A DNA stretch of 64,000 nt, from positions 1,863,001-1,927,000 of the forward strand of contig JAFBJZ010000861.1 in the NCBI GenBank assembly GCA_016785225.1, in the 5' to 3' direction. The notes below the pieces were generated by a model, which was not told where the DNA came from, did no database searches, and saw only the letters and a list, made by a program, of their open reading frames with translations. Position numbers and translations under genes: made by a program. Shown here in pieces: positions 26,501 through 40,360 of this stretch (positions are counted from its first letter, which is position 1; the number at the start of each line of letters is the position of its first letter). This DNA comes from Psettodes erumei. Its lineage: Eukaryota; Chordata; Actinopteri; Pleuronectiformes; Psettodidae.

Positions 26501-29500
26501 AATTGCGAATCCACTTCACTGTCTTCATTGTGAAGATTATTTTATTCTTATGCTTAAAATAATCGAGGTCATGTTGCAGTGACAGTAAGAGCTTGAAGCA
26601 GTGAAGCATCTCCCTTTCTGTGAATGTGTGTACACGTGGCAGAATGAACTGCATGAAATAATCCAAATCTGTCAGCTTTTGGATTTTCAGTGTCTCCGAC
26701 AAAGTGATGTTTTCTGGATTGTCTTTGAGAAAAATACCATCGATGTTGGGCAGGAGGAACAAATCTGGAAATTTCATTGAAAATGTGCTCTTGAGGATAA
26801 ATACCTGTTTAGGTCCATCAATCCTCACTCTTTGTCCCCATATAGTCTCAAATAATGGTAAGGACTTGAGTTTTCTCTGATAGTCCTCAATGTTTTGGGC
26901 CTTGGATATTCCAGATTGCAGGAAGTTCTGAAGCTCTTTCTTCTGATTGTTGGAAAGTTGGGAAAACTCTGAGTGGTTAATGTTGTAAACCAGGTCCAAC
27001 ACAGAGCTTTTATCATTCACATTCATAAGTTCTGGTCGTAGCAGTGACTGTAGCTGTTGTCCAAAATGTATCTTTGAGAAGAATGCAGTGTCGAGCTTCA
27101 TAAATCCAAGATTGAATAGGATGCCTGAGATGTCTGAGTCCAAGGCATACTGAATGACACTTGGCATCTCTTTCACTGATTGCAGGAACTGCTTGTTGTT
27201 TAACCTTGGACACCTGACAGGTAAAATGAAGCAGTCACTGAAGAGCTGCCTCACATCATTTAATATCTGACTTTGTTTATCATCCATGGATGTTACAGAT
27301 GTAATTTGACTTGTTAGGAAATTCCAAAGTGAATTCAACCATTTCAGCATTGCTTCATTTGGGACATGAAGACCACTGTGTGAATCAACTTCACAGCTCT
27401 GGAGGAGATGCTGAATTAATGGCTTCAGATATTCCACTGCACAGGGGACAGTCAGATTTTTGACAATGTTAAGAGATTCCAGAACAGTCATGTGACATCT
27501 GTTGGTACGATTATCGGCAAATTGATCCTCATAGCCAAAGAACAGACTGTCATAATCTGAGATCAGTTTAGGAGATGTGGAGTCAAATACTCTCAAAACT
27601 TTATCTCTTGTGAGCAGAAGTGGAAGCCCATCAAGTGAAGTGGAATTGTCCTCCTCTGTCTCCTCTGTCAAGGAGAAATCTTTTAAGCAGAAACTCAAGA
27701 GCTTTGAACATCTTCCTTCATCTCTGATCAGTGTGTCAGCAATGGGCTGGGGTAACGCTTGATCTGTTTTGGTTGGATCATTGAGAGGTTTTTCTCTCAG
27801 GAATGTCTGCACGGTCGAAGGATTCACCTCTTTCACTTCCACACCAGCAGATGTGAAACTTTTCCAAATGTTTTGCATTCTGTAGGAAACGGGAACCAAC
27901 TTCATTCCAAGATCTTCTAAAATGGGATTAATCCCAGGATTTTCTGAATCTGTCAGATAAGGTGCCTTTGTTGACTCAGTTTCTCCGACACCACACCAGT
28001 CAAAAGAGTATTCTGAAAGCTTCTGGCCAGGGGTTAAACACAATGAGCTCCTCAACACTGGAATAACCCTAAGGCCTCTTTCTTTGATCGATCTGTATAC
28101 CTCATGTATCATTTCATGCCACTGCAGATCAACATCCGAGGATATCCTGGATACCGAGGGCCAAAAATACAAGTACGAGAAAGTGAAGGCATGGTCAATT
28201 TGTAAAAAAGAGACTTTCTTCTCAGCATTGCTTTGGCAGATGTAATGAAGGAGATCTGCATACAATGGAGCAATGACCATCTGTTTCAATGATTCATTCC
28301 ATTTTGTTTGCAGACTTTGTCCATCCTCTTTCCAGAGGCTTCTCCTGGAAGAATCAACCTCAAAGTTTGCATTGATATGCACTGGTAGTCCAGTCTTCCC
28401 TGGCAATGGAAGTGAACAAAAGGCCTCTCCACTAAACTTTTTAGAATCCATATAGCCCTTTATGTCCACCCATGCTGCTACTGCTGCTTGGGGAAGTCTG
28501 TCTGACATTGCTATTTCTCTTCCATCACTGTTGTTGAACGAGCCAAACTGTTCAGCAATGATCCATTTACTTTCTCTTTTATCTGAGGTCATAATTGTGG
28601 TTTCATAAATTGCCTTGTGTGGTGTTGTTGGCTTGTCAGATTTTAGTGCATTTTGTTGAAGTTTTACAAATGCGTCTTTTTCTTCTCTGCTTTTCTGTGG
28701 GAGACTTTTTTCAACTGCAAAGATGGTTTGGAGATTCCCTGAGCCTTCACTGATTTCATGGACTTTTATTTTGCAGATGTTTTTCAGAAACAGAAGTAGT
28801 CCTTCAGGATCTTCAGAGAGAGCAGAACATAGATCTTGCTTGTCTTGGTCTGTCACTCCCTGCTGTGATATTTTAGAGCTGTTTGCCATGGAACCCATCC
28901 TCAGAGGTAATCTGAGCATGGTGCCGTCTTTGAGAGGAAATTTGTCTGGAAGAAAGGAGTCGTAGACGTCCCTGTACATGTCTTTCAGTTCGTCAGCGAG
29001 TTTATAGCCAATGCCAGCTGGTGGGTTGTCTGAATCACTTTCAATGTACATCTGATTGGGATCAGAAATGCACAATAAGTCATCTCCACTGAGGATCGAG
29101 GGGCAATCGGTCATATGAAAAACAGTGTTAAATCCAATTCCATATTTTCCTGTCTTCCCTGGAGAGCTGTGTTTTCCTCCTTCTCCCAGGTGTTGAATGC
29201 CAGCCAGGTCAGCATCGGAAAACACTTTGTTGTTGAACACGCACAGTGCTGGACCCTGCAGTTGGTTCCATCTATCCCCAAATGTTTTCATTTGACCATG
29301 CTGTCGTTTGTCCCAAACAAAGTGAATTTCTGTTGCCTCTGCGTCATCAGCATTTTGGATCAACTCTTTAAGAATATCCTTCTTTGACGAATAGGCTGAA
29401 ATGATGTTTTTAATCCGAACTGTTAGTTGCTCCCGCTGTTCAAATGGAAAAACAAATGGAGAAATGTTCTCAGCTATGTGGTTTTGTAGGGTATGGTGCC

Positions 29501-32500
29501 TGGTTGTTTTGATTCCAAAGTGGCAGGCCATAGCACGTGGGATATTCTTGTGGCATAATGTGATATCTGAAGCTACTGGCATCCATGGGCTGTCATTGTA
29601 AAAGAGCTCACTTGCTGGTTGTAAAACACCACGTTCATTGGGGATCAGGCAGTCACCTTCTGCTTTCTCATTTGCCTCATATATTCCTTTGTTTAAAATT
29701 GTGAGGCACATTGACAGAGTACTCTCTGGCAGAGGCTTGTTTTCATGTTGACGATGCAAGTTCAGGAGCACATTTTGAAACTGGGTGACTGTAAATTTTT
29801 TTTCAACACCCACACTTTCCCACAGCTTTCTGAAATATCCAAATGCAGGTGGAAGTATGTGGAGGTATGGTTTTGCTTCAAACTGCTCATTTTCAGCGAC
29901 ACAGTTCACATTTACAAATGTACTTCCAACAAGGATGAAAGGGAATGAACTTGCCCTCTGTGAAATGAATGTGGAATTCCCAGAATCACGGAGCCACTGA
30001 TCTAGAAACTTATAGCATTCATATGCTATACTGTGAAGCATGGCTCTGTCAGTGGATTGAGACTGCCGATATGCTTCTTGCAGCTGCTGAAGCACTGTCT
30101 CAGGGCTTGGAATGTCATGAACTCCCAAAGTTTGTAGGACTGGATCAGTGTTGTGTATTTTCAGATTGTTATGATCTAGCACAGCATGTGTCATGTTAAC
30201 GAGTAGGGTGCATTTGTCACTAAAAACATCAGTGGGCCTCCGAAGTGTTGCATTGCTTGCCATTTTTGTATTGCCAGGTGAAAATGCTGGGAGAAATTCA
30301 CTCATCCTCAGTGTTTCCCAGTGGTGAGAGTCTTTTTCATGCAAATGATTTTTCATAAGTTCAAGGAGGCATTTTAATTGCCCATATGCTTTCCCTCTGT
30401 CTGTGGCCCAGGTTTTGGAGATTGTTCCTGCTTTCTCTGTAATGTCTGCCAGTGGGAGATCTTCACTTGCCATTCCAAGTTCCAGCAACCGCTGAATCCT
30501 TTTCGGGGAGCAAAAGTCTTTTTCAGTACCACCAAGCAAGCGTCCCTCTTCCGGTTCAAAGAGACAGGCCACTTTCCCCGAAGGATTCACAAGTTTCTTG
30601 ATGTACTGGAGCTGTCCGTCTGTTGTGGGGATGCATGGATAGCAGACCAGTAGGTCATCGATTTCTTTGATATGAAGGTCAATAGCATGTAGCACAAGAG
30701 TATCTCGACTGATCGGGTCCAAGGTACCAAGATTGTTAAACACGACTTGTTGGTAAAACTTCTCCCAATTCCATGTTCTGTTCTGTAAAACATTTTCTAA
30801 GCCTGCCTGTTTGAAGCTTTTCCTTAGCCAGAGTGGAAGAGGAACAACGTAGTTGGGTGGTTTTGCATATTTTTTGCACACCTGCACTGCAAGTGCACTG
30901 ATGTCTTCATCCTTTTCAATGCTCTCATGTAGAAATATAGCACCGTTCATTGAGCACCAATGTTCTCCATCACTGAAGAGCTCTGGGCCAATGGATTGCT
31001 GGGCAATGGCAGAGTAGAATGCATCCACCAAAGGCTTGAATGTTTCACTCACTTTCTCTCTGTCAGGCCAAAATGTGAAATAACAATATGTTTCCAGTTG
31101 CTTGTTTTCAGACATTCTCTTAAGTGCCAAGAGTGTTGTAATATATGCTGTCACTACTGGATCCTGAAGAAGGGCTTTGTTCCACTTATGTTTCACTCCA
31201 CTTTCCCACAGACCTTTTCGGTTGCTTGTCACAGCAAATGTTCCGTTCACATTGACAGGCAGACCTGTGTGAATGGGAAGAGGAAGGAAGCAAAATGCCT
31301 GTCCAACCAAGTCTGTTTGTGACAACGCCATTTTCCCAGTTTTTGGATCATTTTTCAAAGGCACAGCAATGCCCCCGATGGGCAAAGAGAACTTGGCTTG
31401 TTTGTTGTCTTTAGCTGTAGCCATTTTCAATGACTCTTGTGTCCCAAAGCAGTTGTACAGGAGCCAGGACTGGACCTCAGTTACACCAGACTGCTGACTG
31501 GTGATTTGGACAATGTTGACTGTGCAGCAGTCAATTACCTCTTTGCATTTGCCATCAAGTTTCATCAGTGATTCCTCAGCTTCGTGCTGCTTTGACACAG
31601 TGGTTTTATCAGGAACCATAATTTCACTCACAGCAGTTCTGGAGACTGTGAGGACACTTTCTATTTCATCATCTCTTGGTGGGGTTGAAACATTGTTTGA
31701 GATACTTTGTAGAGATAAGACACTGATATTCTTCAGAAAGAGCAGTTGTGTTTGTGAGTTCTCAGTAAAGTGCTTCTGAAAAGTGATGATGTCATGTTTG
31801 TGATACACCTTAGTGCTTATCTCTGACACAAGAGCCTCCTCTTCAGTTCTGAAAGGTAGTTTGATCAGAGTGCCTTGATAGGGTTCTGGAGGACTTTGTT
31901 TGGTGAAATTGCAATCAAAAATGTGTTCATATGGTCCAAACTGACCAGAAAACCAGTGGAAAAGTCGCTGCTGGGAGAGATCAAGCTTGATTCCGGGATT
32001 TGTTTTGTGTTTGATGTGCTTTTTAAGGTGAGTTACATTTGGGTCTAGTATGAGAAGACTGTTGCCGCTAAGGATGGAGGGAACATCTGTCACATGATAC
32101 ACAGTGTTGAATCCAAGTCCAAACTTTCCAATTTTTTCCACCTTGTTTTCTTTTGAGGCAGAGCCAACTCTGACAATGTTTGCCCAGTCTGCAGCTGTGA
32201 ACTGCTCATTGTTAAAAGCCCAAAGACAGGGTCCTTGACAAAGGGCCATGTCAGGGTCAATCAGACTTTCAGGGGCATCTTTGTGTACTCTGAAATCTAC
32301 CAGGAATTTACAGGCCTCTGCCCCAGCATCTTCTGCATTTTGAATGAGCTCTTTAAAGATGTCACTTTCTTCATCATATTCTTTGAGAATGTTTTTAATC
32401 CTTGTTGTTATTGGCTCAGATTGTCCACACTGTTCTATTCCCACCAACTCTGGAGCAAGGATGTAGGTACTGAGAAATCGAATGTCCAGCCATTCAGCTG

Positions 32501-35500
32501 TTGCTTTTGGGATTTCCTCATGGATGACATGAATTTCCTCTTGGCTGCACTTAAGCTCTTTTAACCCATTTTTGCTTACATCACAGAAGACTGCTGTTGA
32601 CCGTGGTTTCAGAGTATATTGTTCACTGTCTGTGATGACTGGCACCGGGATGTCATCCGTGACTACCTTTTTCTCTCTCCACAGCCAGTTAAGGATTTCT
32701 ATTGACACTTTTACCTCAGAGGAACTTGCAAATGGTTGTTGCCTTCCCTCAGCAGTTTTCTGGATAGAATGGAGAATGTCAACAATTTCTTGATCTGAAA
32801 GCAACGTTCTCAGGCCAAAATCCTGGAGCAATTTCTTGTATGGCAGATATTCTTTTGGTACCCTCCTGATGTAGGAGCTCAGGTCTAGGTTATGTGGGTA
32901 GTCAAGAACTAGGTCCTTTGGTGAAACAAACTGGTTGTGGCTCCACAACCAGCATGTGTCCCTGTTTATCACTGTTTTGAATTCAGAGATGTGCTCTTGC
33001 ATGTGTCTGTAAATGCTATACAGCTCCTTTTTGAAATTGATATCCGTGTCTGGATCAGCCATTTCCTGTGCCTTTGATTTCAAGACTGACAAGTTCTCAA
33101 TCACTTTTTCAGGTGGGGGTCGGGTTTTGAGACCGAGTATGTTGCTCGCTCTGTCGCTGAGCTTTCCCACCAGAGGCATTACATGCCCAACAATGTCCTT
33201 GAACACAGAATGACTTATTTCGTTTGGACAGAAGAAACAGCTTTCTTGAGATTGTTCTTCGCATTGTTTTTTGTCATTACCGGGTTTATCACATGGGACC
33301 CATTTTAGCATTTTGAGTTGTTGAAGCTGCTCATGAGAAAATTTTGATAGTAGATTATCAGCATCCAACATTTTCAAGAGCACCTGAGCTCTTTTGAGTG
33401 CCTCAGTTTGAAAGTCTGCATGCAATCTGTCAATAAGGGTGGCAGCATGCAACAAATGCTGAGGTGACACATCTGAATCTTTATGTAGCAATCCGATATC
33501 TGTTAGGCTTTCAAGCATCTGTGAAGTGTGACTATAAAGATGCGGGGGGAAGAAGTCTGACTCAAAAATGACTCTAAAAGCCTCAATTCTTGGATCAAAA
33601 AAACTTGAGGCCTTTTTCCGCTCTCCATTCACTTCAATGAAGCTCAATGTCTTACATCTGCATTTCAGGGTCTGATTCTGAGAGAAAAGGATATTACCAT
33701 GCTGTAAAATCCATGTCATGATTTTCTCAGTGTCTTCTTTGCTGCAAGACCTCTTCTCAATACAGTCAATGAGGAGAGTGGCTGCTTCGGCTGTGCTGAT
33801 GATATTAACTTTGAGCAGCTGTAAGAGTCTTCGATCAGCCTCAGTGGCACACTGCACAACTGAATCAGGCATAGGGAGCTCTGTGGGCACGGTCAGACCA
33901 GACATTAGGTGCACAGCCTGTTTCGATTGAGCTGTTGCAAGCAATCCTTTCATGGTTTGAAACAGAGGTAATTTTGAGAGTAAATCTTTTTCACACATTG
34001 AGAGGGAATCCAGATGAGAGAGATACTCTTTCAGTTCCTCTCGTGCTCCGTGAGAGGCCATCTTGAGTTCCCTGATGAGATGCTGTGGATCTAAATTGGC
34101 CAATACTTTCATGATGCTCCTCGGAGATGGACACAGCACATAGGAGTCTAGGTCTACGTGCCTGAGCCACTCATTTCCTGTCACCACCGTGCCGCCAGCT
34201 TTGTTCACCAACTGAGCTATTTGATTGGGCAAGGAGATCTGCTTGCTTTTCTGAAAAATGAGGGTTGTGTTCTGTTGCAGTTGTGCTAGTGTTACACCCT
34301 GATAGACAGACAGGGGACCGACTGGCACTAATGGGATTTCAGTGAAACGACTTAACTCTTTGAAGTTAGCGTTGAGAAATTTCCAGAATTCTTGGAGCCA
34401 CTCTAAAGGTGGATGTTGACTACTGCTGCTGATGTCCCAGGTAACAAGCCCATTCCTCAGCTGCTTCCAGTCCTGTGGCAAATACCTCCGCGTATACTCA
34501 GCCACTCGGTCAGCATCAATGTTGATGACCCTGAAGAGTTCTGAAACATAGACGTTTGAAAAATATACATGAAGAAATGTAAGTAAATGTAGTGTGAAAA
34601 CATGCACATGGCACTGTATGCTATAAAGCGGCATTCATACTTTTTCTGGCCAGTTCTTTCAGGTGGGTAATGCAGGCTGGACTAAGATCATCTGGGATGA
34701 AGAGGTGTTTGCAGCATGGCAGCAAGGTTCTGCACAAAGGTGAAGTTTGTTCATTGTTGATGTAACAAAAAAACGACATACAATTTAAGGGTACAATGAG
34801 TGACTCAAAAATCCTTTTTTCCAGGCTTAATTTAATGCAGTGTCAAATTGTCAAATAATATACTGATGCATGTAAAGGGAAGTAGATCGGTACCACTCTT
34901 CCTACGATTTGATTTGGGGAACAACTGCCAACAATGACAGGTACTGTATATAAGTGCCTCCAATTCAGCTCATAGACGACAAACAAATTGCATTGTTAAC
35001 ATTTTTGAATATATAGTACAGTCAAGTCAATCAAGATCTAGTAGCAAAGAGTGCATATCATTTTTTTGAAGCTAAAATATTGACACTACCACTTCCAAAG
35101 AAGTCAGTGTTATCGATGCAGTTTTTCATCATCTACTTATAAGTTGTTTGGAAACAACAGTGACAATAGGGATTGAGTGTCTGTTATAGATAGATAGATT
35201 TTACCTTGGAAATTCATTGCTGTCAATTAAGGCAGTGTCCTCCTCCCTGTCTGTGAAAGATCTGAAAGAGCCGTCGTGGAGTGGAAGCAACTGAAGACCC
35301 TTGAGTTCTCCATATTTTCCATCACTCAAAATGTACTCTAAAAGATAGCGTCTGTCATCTTTGGAGATGTTGTGCATGCCAGTTCTGTGGAGCATGTCCC
35401 TTAGGAAAGTTGGAGTCACGTGTTTTAGGGTGCTGTGGTATGGATGGGCTTCTTTTATAGCTCTTGCAATGCTACCTGGTAACGTGACAAGATTTTCTCC

Positions 35501-38500
35501 AAAGGAAACCAGAGTCCTTTTGATGGCGGCCAATATGTCAGGGCTTGTTGGACCATTACAGGGGAACACAGCTTCTGAGGGAGCGATGAACTTTGTTTCA
35601 TCTTTTGCAAGAGAGAGGACAGCTAAATTCTCTGAGAATAAGTGATGAAGAACATCCAGAGCAGGGGCATACCATTTGTCTTTGTGCTGTACCTGGGAAA
35701 TATCTGGCCACAGATTGTACACGGAAGGTACAGGTAAGATACCTTGCTGGGCAAGTTTGATGGCATCTTGAATGATCCTGAGGTATGCATGTGGGAGCAC
35801 CTCCTTCATTAGCAGTTCATTCCACACAGCATGTTCATCATGTTTCTGGTCTTCCTCTTGCCACTTGATGTGTCTCCTGTTGTCTGTCAGCCCAAAGCAT
35901 GCATTGACATAAACTGGAAGTCCAGTCTTGTTGGATTCATTGTTTGGGAGGGGGAGGAAGCAGCTCAGTCTACTCTCACTACAGTCTCTCTCCTCACTAC
36001 AAGGGAACGCCAAGTCCACTTGAGGGAAAAAGCTCAACTTTTTTGCAAGCGAATCAAGAGCTTCTAGATTGCCTTCTCTCATGGTACATGTAGTCACAAG
36101 CCACTCTGTTTCTTTGGGGGCATCTGAGGTGACGGTTATCACTTTGAAACTTGTTGAACCCTCAATGACTGACCTCTCTTCTGACCCCAAAACATCATCT
36201 CTGGGGACTGAGGATTTCACTTTCAGTCTGGTGTTAACAGTGCCGTCTACACTAATATGTATTAGTGACACGGAGGTCACATTTTTCAGGAACAGGAGGC
36301 TCAAGTCTGCATCTGCAATGAAGCTATCAAAAAGCTCCTCCACCCTATCAGAGTCATACAGATTATCTGAAATTTCTGACATCTCACTGCGCAAAGGGAA
36401 TCTGAAAATTGTCCCATCAAAGTGCTGATCCTCCATTATGACTTTTGACCACTCTTGTCCGCTTACAAGTGCCACTATATCTCGAAAGGGTTGGAACTGA
36501 TCATGCATGTTAATCAGAGCTTCTTGGTGTTTTGCGTCATCCAAGGACCACAGAAAACCTCCCTCTCCTTCTCCAAATATTTTTTCCTGGGGGTCCATCA
36601 AGCCAAGGTGAACTGAACTGAATATACTTGGCACATCTGCGAATTAAAAAAATATTCTGCCATTAATTTACTGATCATGTTCTCTAAAGATTGAACTTAA
36701 ACTCAAACCATGAGGCATATGTGTGGTAACTGCGCATCAATTCACCTGTTGTGTGGTAAACAGAGTTGAAGCCAATTCCAAACCTCCCAACTTTGTTTGG
36801 GTCATTGCGCTTCACACTCCTCCCTGCCATCTGAATACCTTCCCAGTCATTGTCAGTGAATGCAGCATTGTTGTAGGCATAGAGAGCTGGACCTTTGCAA
36901 AAACAAAAAAGAAAAGTGCTTACAACATAAGGTGAATGTTCCAATATGTTGTTTAATATGCTTATTATTCAGTCTATCCCAGCATAAAGTGAGTGACATA
37001 AAATTGTTATGAACACATAATCATCATAAAGGACATAAGGAAGTTTTGCCAGAAGGTAACAATATTATAAACCATTGACTGAAACAGGTGCACTTTAACT
37101 TCTTTTAGTAGTTTTATATTGATGTCTGGGAGGAAAACCCACATGAAAACAAGCAGAACTTACACACTCTATAAAGCAGGGACCATCTCCCTTACCTCTC
37201 TCTTTTTAATAACTTTTATTATAATATATATAAATATAAATATAATCTTTATAGTAGATTATGCAAACATTCCATATACCTTGGTATTTTTCCATTTCAG
37301 CAGTCCAAAGGTTTTCGGTTCCATAGCTTCTCTCATCATGGATGAAAACCACCTCTGTTGCTTGAGCATCATCTGCATTTTGAATCAACTCCTGTTGACA
37401 AATAAAAACCATAACCATGAACAGAGCCTAGCAAACTTAAAGCTGACACTCAAAGATCCCCACATTCCTCTGCACTACCGCCACTGTGGCAAGCTCAATC
37501 ATGGGCTTTATAAATTAGCAATCAAATCAATGTCCCTGTTTACCTCTACCCTTCTATCATTCTTATAAGTACATACAATAGAGCTTAGTGATATCATGTA
37601 GTTTAAAGTATATTTTCACACTCACATAACTCAAACCAACTAAGGGCCAGATAAGCCAGAATAATTGAACAACTTGATATTTTATTGTCTTTTCACAACA
37701 ATTTATTCCACTTCAGTGCCCCCAAATAGTCTGATTTCACCGGGTTACCGTATTGAAAATTCCATGGACATCCTGCCACATAGCCAATATTGAAATTTAT
37801 AAAGTGACTATATGAGTGATGATTTAAGAATTAATTCAAGAATTAAAATTGTTTGAAATGCAAAAAAGGCATTTATATATAAGCAAGATCTCAACAGTAA
37901 TGTTATTATTATAGAATAACATTTATAACCAGTATTTGAAAAATCAACACTGCACCAACCTTCAAAATTTGTCCACCATCTGGATATCGGCGAAGAATAT
38001 CTTTCAGGTAGTCAATGAAGGGCGGCGCTGTTGCCCCAAAGGACGTTCTAAACAAAGCACCATGGTTAAAGAAAAAAGTCAAGTCCTTCTGAAGTACTTA
38101 GTGTTGGAAAACAGAATTGGAGTCAGGTTTCATTAGCACATACTGTATAATTGGGTTGTACAGTATGTTTAGCTATTAAGTCAATGAGCTTTACTTGAAA
38201 TCAGATGATATCTGGTGTCTCTTTGTTGGCCAAAGAATAATGGGTTGGTTAGCCCAAAAGACTAATATAGAGGCATAATATTCATAAGTATGTTGTATGT
38301 GACTTTGTCCTCTTAAACACAAGGAATTAAAAAAAACACACAATCAGTATAAATATGCACTTTATCTTCACCTTCTTAGTCAGATTCCTGATTGAATTTA
38401 AAAAAAGAGAGTTTAAACAATACATCTAATAGACCAGCCAACATTTTTGATAAAATTATGTACTGTAGGAAATAGCCAGTTTGGGCAATGCTGATGCTAA

Positions 38501-38689
38501 GGATAACATTCTTTCATAATTTCCTGAAGATATTACTGTTTATAACTGAGATATTACTCAATTGCCTTTTCCAAAAAAAAAGAGGAAGCAAGCGATGGTT
38601 GGTGTTCTTTCTGTAATGGGTCAGTGCATGACTGTGAAATTGGATGCAGGTGAAACTCACCGAGCTTTTTTCTTTGTTTTCTGACTCAT
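23556..38689 (-). CDS. Sacsin-like giant chaperone-type protein (SIRPT x3, J domain, HEPN)
   Basis: Sacsin is a very large cytosolic co-chaperone; human SACS mutations cause spastic ataxia. Coding exons in transcription order: 38689-38661 (start), 38047-37960, 37391-37280, 36892-36746, 36636-35205, 34729-34641, 34540-23556. They sum to 12,882 nt, 4293 codons plus stop, with matching phases at every junction. The start ATG gives MSQKTKKKARTSFGATAPPF. Three sacsin repeat regions with HSP90-like ATPase motifs begin near residues 11, 1332 and 2331: ELIQNADDA with GRFGIGFNSVYH, ELIQNAEDA with GKFGLGFNTVYH, and ELIQNADDA with GKYGIGFNTVFH. A J domain lies near 4044-4102 with an intact HPD (WHPDKN), and a HEPN-like domain fills about 4159-4290. 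The N-terminal ubiquitin-like domain of human sacsin is absent, so I call it a paralogue rather than SACS itself. The final exon alone is 10,985 bp, as in SACS. Confidence 0.93.
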
Positions 38690-38706
38690 CCTTCATTGGC
38701 TGGATG
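38661..38706 (-). other. First coding exon of the sacsin-like gene with 5' UTR
   Basis: A strong acceptor (ttctcttccag) opens this exon at 38706 and the donor gtgagt follows 38661. Two ATGs occur. The one at 38698-38696 reads MKDESENKEKSS, but its phase does not fit the next exon. The ATG at 38689-38687 ends with two bases (CG) that join A of the next exon to give R and continue into TSFGATAPPF, so it is chosen as the start. An upstream out-of-frame ATG is therefore present in the leader. Confidence 0.8.
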
Positions 38707-38952
38707 CTGGAAGAGAATAAGAATACTGCTAAGAAATGCACTACCACATCAAAATCGAATGAAATCAGCATAGTCACTAGTAATCATTGTGAGTTAATGC
38801 AACGCTGTGAGGTATGAACACTTTGAGCAGGAGACTTTATTTTTTATATTTTTTATGATCATTTCTAATGAAAATAAAAATCTGTAGAATGGTAGAGACT
38901 GGAAAAAGGGTACAGAAAGTACAAATAAATACATCCTGTAATATATATTACA

Positions 38953-38954
<2 letters not shown>

Positions 38955-39000
<46 letters not shown>
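38955..39000. repeat. (AT)n microsatellite
   Basis: An uninterrupted AT dinucleotide run of about 46 bp, followed by imperfect AT copies to about 39017. It lies in the inferred 5' intron of the sacsin-like gene. Confidence 0.95.
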
Positions 39001-39002
<2 letters not shown>

Positions 39003-40092
39003 TATATATTATATATTTTTCTATTTATCTTTTTTCTCTATTTATCGTTTACCCACACTTACCCACACACATTTACTTTTCTGTGGTGGGTCATGTAAAA
39101 ACAAGGGTTTTGAGGGACATGTGGTCAGACCCAGAGTGCCAGTGTCTTATCCTCCTTCCTTATCTATCTTCTCTTACAATGTACAGATGTAATATGTAAT
39201 AGATGTATTATACACAAACTGACCCCAGCTAAGACATTTGTAAGATTTGTAAACACAGTTAAAAGCAGGTTTTATGGCGCCTTCTGGAAAACCCAGAACA
39301 CCCAAAACATTTCTAGATGATGATAGGTGTGTATGTGTGTATGTGTGTGTGTGTGTATTTGCGTGTGTGTGTAGGGGGGTTTGGTTTCATATCTAGATCA
39401 TTTGCTGAGTCACACTGCAGTATGGTTGATGAAATTGGCAACTGCTGCTGTGTTTAGGCGTTACCAAATCTGTAAGGTTAAAAGCAGTTCAGGTTTGACA
39501 GGGCACTTTTCCCCCTTCACAATACTCCAGCCTGGTATACAAACAGGTGCATGAGTTCCACATCTAGCCTTACTGTGGATTGTCACTAGTATATTACTGT
39601 CTATTATAGCAGCATAACTGCTTGAGTTTACTGAAAAAAGGAAAAGAAAGAAACCCTGTAATCCCAATCTGTTGCAGTTCCCAAACTACATCTGTAGTAG
39701 TGCTGTTACTATTGCACAAAATGTGAACTGGAATGACTTAATTCTTTGTTTGTTACAGCGATGTTCAATAAAGTTTAAAAAAAGACTGCATCACCAGTTG
39801 AAGACTGAGTAATACCCAGCAAGAAGTTAATACAAGAATAGATATGCAAAAGAATAAATGCATCACAGTTGGCCTATAGTAATTAACACATCAATAAGAT
39901 TCGATAAAGTAAATCGAAGATGGTTTTTCATTTTCATTAATCTCATACTTTCGCCGACATTAATATATTTTCTCATATTGCACACATTTCCCATAATATC
40001 AAATATTTCCCACAATATTTCTATAATACAAGATATAAAAAGTCCCCATAATGGCCTAAGAGAAGCGCAAGTTAAATTGAAAAACACGGTAC

Positions 40093-40360
40093 CTCAGTGG
40101 TGTTAGTCGAGGGGTCGCATTTCAGCTCAAGGAAACGAATGACATCAGCTGTGCTGAAGCCTGTATAAAAGCTCTGCGATGCCCAACCCACTCACAACGC
40201 GTTCCGGTCAGATACTTGCTTGTTACTTTCGATTCTCACCACGGCCAGGCGGCATATCGTGCCTAACGAAACTTATCTGGTTTGCATTTTATGGCCCGTT
40301 TCTTCTGTCTGCCTCAAGTGAAACGAAACTGTTCTCATGAAGGGGGAAGTTCTCGTTTCC
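40093..40360 (-). promoter_or_regulatory. Candidate 5' exon and promoter of the sacsin-like gene with IRF-like motifs
   Basis: On the minus strand CTGAG followed by gtaccg forms a possible donor after 40093, so a non-coding first exon could lie just upstream. Around 40210-40360 there are several interferon-regulatory-factor-like half sites. The clearest is AAGTGAAACGAAACTG near 40315, which holds two overlapping AANNGAAA motifs but with 5-nt rather than the 6-nt spacing of a standard ISRE. Others are GAAACGAGAA-type and GAAAGTAAC-type elements. A plus-strand TATAAAA lies at 40164-40170. Promoter identity and direction are inferred only. Confidence 0.35.

Noticed and set aside
34541..34634. 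Extension of the giant sacsin-like exon to an ATG at 34634
   Set aside because: A good acceptor (tatgtttcag) at 34541-34542 and a phase-matched upstream exon show that this part is intron; the residues there are unlike sacsin.
38687..38698. ATG reading MKDESENKEKSS as start of the sacsin-like protein
   Set aside because: Its phase does not join the next exon; the neighbouring ATG at 38689 gives a continuous frame into TSFGATAPPF.
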